DNA of 64,000 nucleotides from Bolinopsis microptera (lineage: Eukaryota; Ctenophora; Tentaculata; Lobata; Bolinopsidae), in NCBI RefSeq assembly GCF_026151205.1, contig NC_087081.1, positions 310,001 through 374,000 of the forward strand, given 5' to 3'. Below, piece after piece: positions 39,751 through 51,900 of this stretch. The notes beneath the pieces are model-generated. The model did not search any database and was not told the DNA's origin. It worked only from the letters and a program-made list of their open reading frames with translations. The stretch's first letter is position 1; each line of letters begins with the position of its first letter. The position numbers and the translations under genes are program-made.

Positions 39751-42700
39751 ATGTCACTGTGGAAGTTGTTTGAAGGGGCCAGGTACTGTGGAGGTGTGTG
39801 TGAACACAGTCTCAAAAGATACAAGAGAATAAGAGATAACAGAGATAAGTTGGTGGAACTGGGTTTTATGACACTCGATGAACCACTGGAATGTTACCGG
39901 ACTAAAGAATGGGAGGAACATACCTCAGCCTACTCACAGTGTACATTTAATTTTCATCCGTTAAACAAATAATGAACTAACAATTAATGAACCTCTCACC
40001 CTCTGAACTTCTGCTCCAACTTTAAGTAGTCACTTCAGAAAGGATACTGTGATAGATCAAATTATTGCCAAATTTTGTGAAATTTGTTTTTGATAAAACA
40101 GTAGTCTCAAAACTCATTTTTCGTATATATTAATCATTATCTCAAATCGCAGATAAAACATTGCTGAATCAGTATGAAGATGGGTTGATAAAACTTGAGG
40201 AGGTTGTTAATATTGATCCCAGAAACCCCGCTGAGAGGTACAGCTCAGACAGTGACAAAGACAGTCCTGTAGTCAATAAGAAGAAGAAATCTCCCAACAA
40301 AAAGAAGAAGTCCCAGAAAGGTAAACATAAGAATGGAAGAGTTGAGACTAAAAAGATAAAAGTAGAACAACTGGATTGTGTGGAATGTGTAAGACAAGTT
40401 AATCAGCCTGAAGAAGCTGAAGCTCCTGAAGTAGAGGAACTAGAGATGTTCCTACACTCAGAACCTGAATCTGTACCAGCATTACAAGATCTACTTGTCA
40501 ACAAGAATCTAGCTTCTCACCTCGGAGAAGGTCCTGTAGATGTGTGTAAACTGATTGCAGAAAACCCTGAGTTTACACATGAAATATGTGAGGCTAACAT
40601 AGACTCTCTTATGTCTGATGAGGAGTTCTATAAAATTACTTGTGAGACTTATCCTGGTGGCTGGGAGAAATTCCTGGAGGACATGTTAGTTACATTATAT
40701 CTTCTTATTTAATTTGATTTAATAGCTTGAATCTTGATCATAATCGTGTTTTAGAACTTTTGTTCGTGTTTCTTTTTGCATAAATATTTGTCAGATTCTC
40801 AATGATGTTTTGTTTTTGAACTAAACAATGTTATGATATTATATGTTTAATGGGTACTACTTTACAGGGAGAATGAAGAGTCTTCAGATGAGGAAATAGA
40901 TAGAATTGAGCTGCCCCCTGACCTCTATAATGAACTTATGTCTGACAAGAGTAATGATGTACCTGACGATGATGAGGAACAGTATAAGTTTGGTAGAATA
41001 AACGAGGACCAGGCAGATACTTGTCTTGATCGAGCACTTGAGTTGTATGATAACTATCACAACATGACTCAGGACGAGTTAGTTTTTACTTTTGATACTT
41101 TGTTGTCTTGCACATAAATATACATTTAATTGCTTCTCCTAACCACTGCATAGTATATATTTCGTAATTGTAATTGATTGCATGTTGCTAGTGCATTTTA
41201 AATATGACTTACATGTTAATTGTTTATCCCGCAGGTATAACGAGAAAGTGAAGGAGGTGCTCAAAGATATGGATAGAATTACTGTTCTAGATAATGATGG
41301 CGACCATACCAAAGCGAGTACTAACAAAAGTAACATACCACAAAGCAAAGAATATGCCACAACAACACCTGAACCGAATGACAACTTACCCTCTTGTAGC
41401 GGTACACACAACGATACTGAACGTAGTGACATGGTAACTCCAGATAAAAGTAGCAGTACTTATCATAAGAGTGAAACAGACAATGTGAGAATTGATAACA
41501 CATCTGGTGTAACAACAGAATCTAATACCAGCTCCAGCTCTGTAACACAAACAAAGAAACTCCCCACCATACTCAGTAACAGAGAAGTGTACGAGAATAT
41601 TGACAATATTCCCCGTCCTTCTTATTGGTTACCTGAGTCAGAACCTGACCCTGAGAAGAAAGAAGAAGAGATAGATGATTTTGAGTATCTAGGAATGTTG
41701 GATGATGGTTATCTACTGAGCTTGTTTGACGAAGATAAAGAATCAGAAGAGTTTCCAAACATTACACAGACACAGAACAGTGTTCCTACAGAAACCACTG
41801 CTGAGAGAGATAACATTCAGGAAGAATTGTCCAAGACAGAACTTGAAGCAGCTGCAGGAAAAGCTTCTAAAAATAGACGTAGTAATCCTTCTAGAGTTGC
41901 TAAAGAGGGGGTTACATACCGTGATGATAACGATAATCTGGAGGAGGTGTTACAGTCTGAATATTGTAAGTTACAATGTAGACGGGAGTTAACTTAAATT
42001 TGTTTATCAATACTATATGGTATTTTTTGTTATGTATCAGCAACTACTTACTTTACTTTGTAGGGTTTCATAGAATCCTCTATCGGGCCATCGAAAAAGT
42101 CGACCCCCCGGACAGTGTAGAAACTGTTTTATCACCACTCCAATCAAGCAAGGAGTTTCCATTCCGACGGCTGTATCCTGGAGCTGGAGGCTCGTCCGGA
42201 AATGACTTCACAAAGTTCGTTAAAACCTGTTTTGAATTGCATAGGATCCTCGATGGTGTGCATATGTGTTGGGATTACATTCCATAATCGAGGTCCAGTG
42301 ACTGCAAATGAGTTGTCGTGTAGTGCTTGATTACGTTGACTGCTGGACTTAGCTATACTGGGCACAACTGCTTGAACTAAAATTCAAGTCTGAATTATAA
42401 TAATCCGTCAGAATCAGATGTTCAAAAGAATCTTTGCTTAAATTAAATAGTTATGTTACTGTTACTTTTACTGTAATAATTCGGTGGATTCTTTTATAAA
42501 TGATGTTTTCAATGGAATGCTTCTGTTTTCAGTTTGTTGGCAGTGTAAAGATTATGTGAGGGGAGAATGTGAACTACATGGTCCTTTACTCCCCTGTTTA
42601 GAAGATATCAGCCAACCTGGAACCAAGAAGACTGTAAACTTCCCAGTTCCTAGTTGTATTGAAATCAAAGAATCCGCAATTCCCAGGGCTGGAGATGGAG

Positions 42701-44382
42701 CTTTTGCGTCTCAGTTTATTGAACCAGGAAGTATATTGGGTAAGTCACGTGATTTGCTGGGATCAACTTTTACTTCTTTTTTTGGTGTCCACTGTCCCTT
42801 TCTCCAGACAGCAAGTCTATAAATGTTTTGTACCCTAAAGTGGGTTGTTCTGATTTATCTATTTTATCAGGTAACTACAAGGGAAAAGTCATATCAGAAA
42901 AGGAGTACAAGAAGTTAGAGTCTTCAGATAAAGAGAGTGGATATGCGTGGAGAGCTGTTAGTCAGGACGGTGATGTTATTTACCTAGATGGGGCTAGTCA
43001 CAGGGCTAGCAACTGGTTACGGTTTCTTAACTGTGCTCGGGGTCAATGTGAAGAGAACGTCCTTGTTAGAAATATCCCAGGTAAAATTGAGTGCACATAT
43101 GCGCCAGTTTTCTACGTTTTTACTTATCTATTTACATGAGTTGTGAATATTTCATACCCAAGTATGTTGGGCAGAATCGTTATAAACCTGCAACTTACCA
43201 TCCACAGATTAAATAAGCTGTTTTTTACTTAGGTGTATTCTGGTGATGAAATAACATTGGTTTAGTTAATGACTATTAGTATAAATAAATATTTGTATCG
43301 TTGTGCAATGCCTTCTATCATGGAATAATTATTCTAGGTGGAATACAGTATTATTCGTATAAACCAATTGGGCTGGGAGAGGAATTACTAGTTTTCTACG
43401 GAGAGGACTATTTTGAAGAGTTAGGGTATTCGTTGCAGACTGATGTTGAAAATGGTAAGAAAAATTCTATAGTGACAAATAGTCGTAAATTAAATGGTCA
43501 CATCGAAGATTATCTTTATTTCAAGATATTGCTGGACAGGTCATCACTTTATTTCAGTAATCTTCCATTATTACAGGTCAGCAATATCATTGCACTGCAA
43601 CTGGTTGTCTTAAGCTGTTTAAGACACAACAAGAACTGGAGACACACACATGTGGGAAGACTCGAGGAGTATCAGGAAAAGAGAAAGTACACAAGTGTGC
43701 CACGTGTGGGAAGATGTTTGGTTGGAGGAGTCACTTAACTGCACACATCAGAACAGTACACGATAAGGTAGCGAGACTGAGCTGTCCTTACTGTAAATAT
43801 AGGACTGATCACCAACCTCACCTCACACGTCACATGTTAACTCACAATGGGGACAAACAGTACAAGTGTACACACTGTGACTATACTGCTATTACGAAGC
43901 AGAATCTCACTGCTCACATCTACAATAACCACACTAACAAGACATACAGGTGTCGGTACAAGCAGTGTGGTGTTAAGAAACCTTCTCAACAGGAACTATA
44001 TGATCATATCAGCACAGAGCATCCACTACAACAATACAGATGTGATGTGTGTCCGATGTCTTATAACAGAGCAGATAATCTTGAATACCACAAGCGAACA
44101 CATGGTGATCGTGAGCTAGAATCACAACACGAGTGTAAGTACTGTGGAAAACTGTTTTTAGAATCAGCTCATCTGAAGAGACATGCTCTGACACACACTG
44201 GAGAGAGACCACACAAGTGTAGTGTGTGTGGCAAGGGCTTTACTCAGAACAGTAATTTAACTAGACACATGAGGACACACACAGGGGAGAAACCCTACTC
44301 CTGTTCTTATTGTGATAGGAGATTCAGTGAAAGTGGTGACAGAAATAAACACGAAATTACTTGCAAGAATAAACCCTGTTGA
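39751..44382 (+). CDS. PRDM9-like: PRDM9-like histone methyltransferase, copy A (KRAB-like/SET/C2H2), 8 exons, 1000 residues
   Basis: Exons: 39751-39940, 40153-40684, 40868-41077, 41235-41965, 42533-42739, 42871-43080, 43338-43454 and 43577-44382. Phases agree and the sum is 3003 nt. Residues 1-63 are KRAB/SSX-like ([17 protein letters not shown]). Residues 64-240 hold a Lys-rich NLS and the sumoylation-type IKVE. The 240-554 linker is acidic and Ser-rich. From 554: a zinc knuckle ([20 protein letters not shown]) and PR/SET domain ([40 protein letters not shown]) to about 732, then one C2HC-like and eight C2H2 fingers. Family role: H3K4/H3K36 trimethylation at finger-bound DNA to place meiotic breaks in the nucleus. 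Intron 4 carries a LINE fragment. Donor of intron 1 is GTACAT; introns 2 and 3 use GTTAGT. Orthology rather than convergence is inferred. Confidence 0.9.
42060..42370 (-). mobile_element. LINE 3' fragment in intron 4 of copy A
   Basis: A roughly 300-bp segment absent from the same intron of B, C and D. On the minus strand it reads SSSQRNQALHDNSFAVTGPR, LWNVIPTHMHTIEDPMQFK, a typical C-terminal end of LINE ORF2 (...GPRLWN.LP...). It is a severely 5'-truncated insertion that arose after the array duplicated, or was lost from other copies by conversion. Exact ends are uncertain. Confidence 0.75.
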
Positions 44383-44493
44383 AGAAATTGTTATTGGTAG
44401 TTTTCTTGTAGTTTGACGAATTACTTTATGTTTATTGCTTATTGGACTATATTTTCTTCTATGTAATGTTATTTTATAATTCTGAACTGGTGG

Positions 44494-45839
44494 TTCTTCC
44501 TAAGAGGCTGGATGTTGGAATGGAGTGTCTTCTTAGGGAAAATCAGTGTGGGTTCAGACGGAACCGCTCATGAATTGATCAGATTTATTCCATCCGCACC
44601 ATTATTCACAACTGCATTGAGTTTAACATTCCACTTTATGTTAATTTCATTGATTTTAAGGCAGCATTTGATTCCATCAGAAGAGAGTTTATTTGGTCAA
44701 GCATGAGACACTATGGACTTCCTGAGAAATATGTTAGAATCTTTCAGGCATTCTTCAATGGAACCATGAGTGCTGTCAGGGTTAATGGTGAAATGTCTGA
44801 TTGGTTCTCTGTTAATTCGGGCACTGGACAGGGTGATATCCAGGGCCCTCCTGTATTTAATTTCTGTCTGAACTTTGGAATCTTTTTGGCCGAGGTTCAC
44901 AAGGCAATCAGTCATGGTGCTGTACTGCAAAAGGAACTAAAGGGTGCAGATGAAAAAGTTATCATGGATAGTGACTACGCTGATGATCTGGCAGTGATGG
45001 ACAATACTGAAGAAGGGCTGCAAGAGTCCACTGATCTTATAGCTCATTACACCTCTTATGCTGGGTTGAAGATCAACGCTAAAAAGACACAATGCATGGC
45101 GATCAGCAAGTGTGCGTCCCAGCGACCTTACACCGAAAGAGACAGTATGAAGCTAACAGTGGAGGGAGAACCTGTTGAACAGGTCAGCAACTTTGTTTAT
45201 CTTGGTGCCAACATCAGTGGGGATGGTACCATTGACCGAGATCTTGACATCAGGATCCAGCGTGCTAATGGTGCGTTCCATCAGCTTTGGAAGATATGGA
45301 ACAGTCGAACTATAAGAACGCCCACCAAGATCCGTATCTACAAGGCTGCTGTTATTACTATTCTGTTATATGGAGCTGAAGTGTGGAACACAACAAAGAA
45401 GCAGATGAAACGGTTTGAGGTCTTCCATCTGACCTCCCTGAGAAGAATCTTGAAGATAAAGTGGTTCTTCCATGTCTCCAATGAAGAAGTTCTCAGGCGT
45501 GCTGGAATTAAGTCTATCGAAACTTTCATCGGTGCGGCTAGACTAAGGTGGTACGGACATGTTGTCAGAATGCCAGAAACGCGGTTCCCCAATTTCTTAC
45601 TGGATTGGAAACCAAACTATGGAAAGAGACTGAGAGGACGACCCCGCAAAGGCTGGATGGCCTGTGTACTCGAGGATGCGGCTGAATTTACAGGTGTCGA
45701 TAACATCAGCAGAGATGCAGTAAAACAGTTGGCTCTAAAGCGAGTGGAATGGAGGAACATGTTACGCCGTAGAAGAGATGTGTGTGATGCAGGCCACTCC
45801 AACGACTAGGAGGAGACCTCTTCATGTAGCATGTATGTA
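44494..45839 (+). mobile_element. 5'-truncated non-LTR retrotransposon between copies A and B, 10-bp target duplication
   Basis: Flanked by GAACTGGTGG at 44484-44493 and 45840-45849; the uninterrupted site is visible after copy C (near 57985). It encodes an RT from within the palm: QCGFRRNRS (then an in-frame TGA), VNFIDFKAAFDSIRREFIW, SGTGQGDIQGPPVFNFCLNF, the active site SDYADDLAVM, GLKINAKKTQCMAIS, SNFVYLGANISGDGT, and the C-terminal LRWYGHVVRMPETRF and RLRGRPRKGW. Long open frame 44703-45809. The 3' end is CATGTAGCATGTATGTA rather than poly(A), as in RTE-like elements. Clade assignment is tentative. Confidence 0.88.
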
Positions 45840-45849
45840 GAACTGGTGG

Positions 45850-45998
45850 AGTTTTCCAACTGATGTTCAAACTAATATTGTCAAATAACTTTGAACCAAC
45901 ATTTGATTAAGATTTAAATTTAAGTTATATTTATTATATCTCTGTTGTAAACTAACTGTTGCTTCCAACTAAATCTAGTTTGTAATATTTAGAAGATA
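45850..45998 (+). promoter_or_regulatory. Conserved upstream segment with AG acceptor just before the start codon (copy B)
   Basis: The block TTTAAATTTAAGTTATATTTA ... AACTAACTGTTGCTTCCAAC, ending TTTGTAATATTTAG a few bases before ATG, is conserved before all four copies (also 39606-39750, 53488-53633, 58006-58151). TTTGTAATATTTAG looks like a 3' splice site, so the first coding exon may follow a 5' UTR exon or receive a spliced leader. Confidence 0.4.
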
Positions 45999-48900
45999 AT
46001 GTCACTGTGGAAGTTGTTTGAAGGGGCCAGGTACTGTGGAGGTGTGTGTGAAAACAGTCTCAAAAGATACAAGAGAATAAGAGATAACAGAGATAAGTTG
46101 GTTGAACTGGGTTTTATGACACTAGATGAACCACTGGAATGTTACCGGACTAAAGAATGGGAGGAACATACCTCAGCCTACTCACAGTGTAAATTTAATT
46201 TTCATCTGTTAAACAAATAATGAACTAACAATTAATGAACCTCTCAACATCTGAACTTCTGCTCCAACTTCAAATAGGCTACTGTGATTGATCAAATTAT
46301 TGCACGATTTTGTGAAATTAGTATTTTGACACAGTAGTATTAAATCGGTAGTGTCAAAACTCATTTCCGTATAAAATAACCATTATCTCATATCGCAGAT
46401 GAAATATTGCTGAATCAGTATGAAGATGGGTTAATAAAACTTGAGGAGGTTGTTAATATTGATCCCAGAAACCCCGCTGAGAGGTACAGCTCAGACAGTG
46501 ACAAAGACAGTCCTGTAGTCAATACGAAGAAGAAATCTCCCAACAAAAAGAAGAAGTCCCAGAAAGGTAAACATAAGAATGGAAGAGTTGAGACTAAAAA
46601 GATAAAAGTAGAACAGCTAGATTGTATGGAATGTGTAAGACAAGTTAATCAGCCTGAAGAAGCTGAAGCTCCTGAAGTAGAGGAACTAGAGATGTTCCTA
46701 CACTCAGAACCTGACTCTGTACCAGCATTACAAGATCTACTTGTCAACAAGAATCTAGCATCTCACCTCGGAGAAGGTCCTGTAGATGTGTGTAAACTGA
46801 TTGCAGAAAACCCTGAGTTTACACATGAAATATGTGAGGCTAACATAGACCCTCTTATGTCTGATGAGGAGTTCTATAAAATTACTTGTGAGACTTATCC
46901 TGGTGGCTGGGAGAAATTCCTGGAGGACATGTTAGTTACATTATATCTTCTTATTTAATTTGATTTAATAGCTTGAATCTTGATCATAATCGTGTTTTAG
47001 AACTTTTGCTCGTGTTTCTTTTTTGCATAAATATTAGTCAGATTCTCAATGATGTTTTGTTTTTGAACTAAACAATGTTATGATATTATATATTTAATGG
47101 GTACTGCTTTACAGGGAGAATGAAGAGTCCTCAGATGAGGAGATAGATAGAATTGAGCTGCCCCCTGACCTCTATAATGAACTTATGTCAGACAAGAGTA
47201 ATGATGTACCTGACGATGACGAGGAACAGTATAAGTTTGGTAGAATAAACAAGGACCAGGCAGATACTTGTCTTGATCGAGCACTTGAGTTGTATGATAA
47301 CTATCACAACATGACTCAGGACGAGTTAGTTTTTACTTTTGGTACTTTGATGTCTTACACATAAATATACATTTAATTGCTTCTCGTAACCACTGCATAG
47401 TATATATTTCGTAATTGTAATTGATTGCATGTTGCTAGTGCATTTTAAATACGACTAACATGTTAATTGTTTATTCCGCAGGTATAACAAAAAAGTGAAG
47501 GAGGTGCTCAAAGATATGGATAGAATTACTGTTCTAGATAATGAGGGCGACCATACCAAAGCGAGTACTAACAAAAGTAACATACCACAAAGCAAAGAAT
47601 ATGCCAGAACAACACCTGAACCTAATGACAACTTACCCTCTTGTAGCGGTACACACAACGATACTGAACGTAGTGACATGGTAACTCCAGATAAAAGTAG
47701 CAGTAGTTATCATAAGAGTGAAACAGACAATGTGAGAATTGATAACACATCTGGTGTAACAACAGAGTCTAATACCAGCTACAGCTCTGTAACACAAACA
47801 AAGAAACTCCCCACCATACTCAGTAACAGAGAAGTGTACGAGAATATTGACAATATTCCCCGTCCTTCTTATTGGTTACCTGAGTCGGAACCTGACCCTG
47901 AGAAGAAAGAAGAAGAGATAGATGATTTTGAGTATCTAGGAATGTTGGATGATGGTTATCTACTAAGCTTGTTTGACGAAGATAAAGAAACAGAAGAGAT
48001 GCCAAACACTGCACAGACACACATTAGTGTTCCTACAGATACCACTGCTGAGAGAGATAACATTCAGGAAGACTTCTCCAAGACAGAACTTGAAGCAGCT
48101 GCAGGAAAAGCTTCTAAAAATAGACGTAGTAACCCTCCTAGAGTTGCTAAAGAGGGGGTTACATACCGTGATGATAACGATAATCTGGAGGAGGTGTTAC
48201 AGTCTGAATATTGTAAGTTACTACGAAGATAGGAGTTTACTTATTGTTTATCAATACTATATGGTATTTATAGTCATTTATCTGTACAACTAAAATTTAA
48301 CTTCAAACTTCAAACTATCTGAATAATAATTAGTCCGTCAAAATCAAATGTTTTTTTTTCTGAATCTATACTTGAATTTGTTGGTAACGGTACTGTTACT
48401 TTAACTGTAATAATTTGGTAGATACTTTTATAAATGACATTTTCAATGGAATGCTTCTGTTTCCAGTTTGTTGGCAGTGTAAAGATTATGTGAGGGGAGA
48501 ATGTGAACTACATGGTCCTTTACTCCCCTGTTTAGAGGATATCAGCCAACCAGGAACTAAGAAGACTGCAAACTTTCCAGTTCCTAGTTGTATTGAAATC
48601 AAAGAATCCACAATTCCCAGGGCTGGAGATGGAGCTTTTGCGTCTCAGTTTATTGAATCAGGAAGTATATTGGGTAAGTCACGTGTTTTGCTGGGATCAG
48701 CTTTTACTTCTTTTTTGGTGTCCACTGTGAGAAGGTGCCGAACTTCCGCAGGTTCAATGCGGCTGCACATGCTGATTTCAAAAGAATTTTTGAGAGCGAA
48801 ACGTGGAGTGAGGTGCACAGAGAAACTAATGCGAATGACCAGTATGACAAATTCAGTGAAATCTATTCCAAACATTACGATCAAGCATATCCTGAAAAGA

Positions 48901-51900
48901 AACCTGGACCTAGACGTAAAAATGAACGGCACGACTCAAAACCCTGGATCTTACCGTGGCTAGAAGATGCATGTGCCCGTAGACAACGTCTCTACCACGA
49001 TAAGATAAAAGTTCCCAGCGTGACAAATATTGCTGCGTACAAAAAAATTAATAAATTTTGTAACAAACATATAAATTTGGCCAAAACCAAGTACTACAAA
49101 AACTTTTTTGAGGAGTACCGCGACAACTCCAAAAAGCAGTGGCAACTTATTAATAGTCTCCTGGGTAGAAATGTCAGGCACTCTGGGCCTATTAAAATAA
49201 AGGATGAATGTGGAAACATACTCAGCAGCCATTCCGATGTATCGGCTAAATTTAATGAGTATTTTTCCAACATTGCAAGCAACATAAAGTCCCAGATAAG
49301 TGCTAGGCAAACTTTCGATCCAGGAGGTTTTGAAGAATTCTTACAGGACGGACGTAGGACGGATATAGGTACTAGCAGTATTGAGTTAAGACCTGTTACG
49401 CCCTCTGAAATCAGTAAAGTAGTAAAAAAATTCAAGAACAAAGCGACACTTGACACAAAAATTGAACCAATGAAGCTTGCAAGCTTAGATACGAAATTCA
49501 CAAAAACGTTGGCCGTAATCATAAATTCTTCCTTTACTGAGGGAATATTTCCAAATGCTCTAAAATCGGCACGAGTTGTTCCGATACACAAAGGTGGCTC
49601 TAAAACAGAAGTTACTAATTACAGACCAATCTCTTTGCTAAGCTCTTTCTCGAAAATTTACGAAAAACTTATGCATAGTCGAGTTCTTGAATTTTTAGAC
49701 TTCAATGGATCACTTTTTGAAAGCCAGTACGGTTTTAGGCCTGGCATGTCATGTGAACACGCTTTACTTAATGCTCAAAATAGTATTCTACACTCTCTCA
49801 ACAGTAAGCAAATTGCTGTGCTGCTTCTTCTTGACTACTCTAAAGCTTTTGACGTTATTGAACATCCTATACTACTAAAAAAACTGGAACATTACGGCAT
49901 TAAAGGTTCAGCACTTAAATGGTTCGAGTCCTATCTGAGCGGCCGCCACCAATTCGTGACTGTCGGTGGAGAAGACTCGAGGCCCAAAGAAATCCAGTTT
50001 GGAGTACCCCAGGGGTCGATTTTGGGACCATTACTCTTTGTGATCTATATCAACGACCTTCCAAACATCACAAATTTAGCTAAGTTTATACTGTACGCAG
50101 ACGATGCGAATATCATAGTTACTGGTTACACCGAGCAAGAGGTTCAGTTCAAACTAAATCAAATAACCTCGCTCCTGATCAAATGGGTTGATAGCAACGG
50201 ACTTGCTCTCAATCTCAAAAAAACTCACTTTATGGTATTTAGCAATCATAGAACGACAACCCTTTCTAACATTAATGTTTCCATAGCTGGAGTAGTGATA
50301 GATCAAGTGACTGAGGCACGTTTCCTCGGAGTAATAATCGATGATAAATTAACGTGGAGCAAACACATACATGCCGTTAGGGCCAGGATGAATAGATACA
50401 TGGGTATCATGTACAAAATTAAACGGCACTTACCGTTAAAAGTCAGGCTTCAAATTTATCACAGCTTTGTTCAATCCCACCTCAATTTCTGCTCCCTCGT
50501 CTGGGGTTTCGCAGCCAAATCACACATTGAGTCACTATTCACAAAACAGAAACAAGGTGTGAGAATGGTTATGCCAGGTTACGTCAACTATTTCTACAAG
50601 GACGGCCAATTGCCTGCACACACGAGGGATAGCTTTAAAGAGTATGGAATTCTCACTATTCATGGAATAATCGTGAAGAACGCACTTATATTAATGCACA
50701 GGATGAAATACTTCCCTGAAACAGTGCCAAAATCAATCAAAGGCCTTTTTCCAAGTAATATCCCGACAGTTAACTCCAGCCATGAGACTAGCTCTGACTG
50801 GCTTCTTACATACGGTAGTAACACTTTTAGACAATCAGTATTTTTTAAAGGTCCACTGCTTGCCATCACTGAAACAAACTTAAATATAACTTGTCTTCCC
50901 AGCTTATTTTCAATAAACATTTACAAGTCTAATGCAAAACGTGTGCTATTGGAACACCAATCAAGAGGCAACAACGAGGAAAGCTGGCAAACCTTTTTAC
51001 TGAATAATATTCCAGGTTTAAGGAAATCTCAACGGTCACAAAATCACACACCCCACAACATAACTTAGTATTAGTAAACTATCTAAACAACATGAGGCAC
51101 TCACTCAATAAACTTCTTAGTTACAAAAGCACTTCAAAACTAATAATTACCGACCACTTTTGAAATCGGAAAATTTTCACTGCCAGACCTGCTACTAGTT
51201 TACTGATAGTACTCCTGGCCATTGCTCAATTAAAGCCTTATCAGCACAACACGCACAATCACATATCATCAACGTAGCTGATCTCAACGCATCATAATAA
51301 CAACCACGCGCACACACACCCACTTACCACTACACAGTACCACACAGAGCCCTGCAGCAATCAATTCAAATATCGCCTAGCTGATTTTGATAGAATAACA
51401 TCGTGATCCAGCGTGATGAATTGTTTTAATCTTAATTGAAGTTAAACGGCTGCACCCCTGACTTTTTAACTAAAAGATAAGAGACGTATATATTAGGACA
51501 TTTGTAATCTGATAAAATTTAAAGTTTTGGTGTGTGAATTAAAGCTTGGTGTGAGAATTAGTGTGGAAATAAAGAGATTCATTTTATTACATCATATATC
51601 TTAATTAAGTGACAGTAAGTATTATTATTTTAACTACAGCTTATATTATTTCAGTTAGTATTGACATGAATGTTACGATTTCAGTTTATTTATTATATAT
51701 TATATTGTCAATAAACCGGTTTCAAAGCCCTTAAGGGTGGCCCTCGGGTCTTTAAAACAAAAACTGTCCCTTTCTCCAGACAGCAAGTCTATAAATGTTT
51801 TGTACCCTAAAGTGGGTTGTTCTGATTTATCTATTTTATCAGGTAACTACAAGGGAAAAGTCGTATCAGAAAAGGAGTACAAGAAGTTAGAGTCTTCAGA

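Noticed and set aside
42000-42287. 95-residue plus-strand frame in intron 4 of copy A
   Set aside because: It is the antisense of a LINE fragment; the minus strand carries the recognisable ORF2 C-terminus.
43847-44119. 90-residue frames overlapping the finger exons (also 52830-53102, and the shorter 57372-57614)
   Set aside because: Out-of-frame shadows of the zinc-finger exon, recurring only because the exon itself is duplicated.
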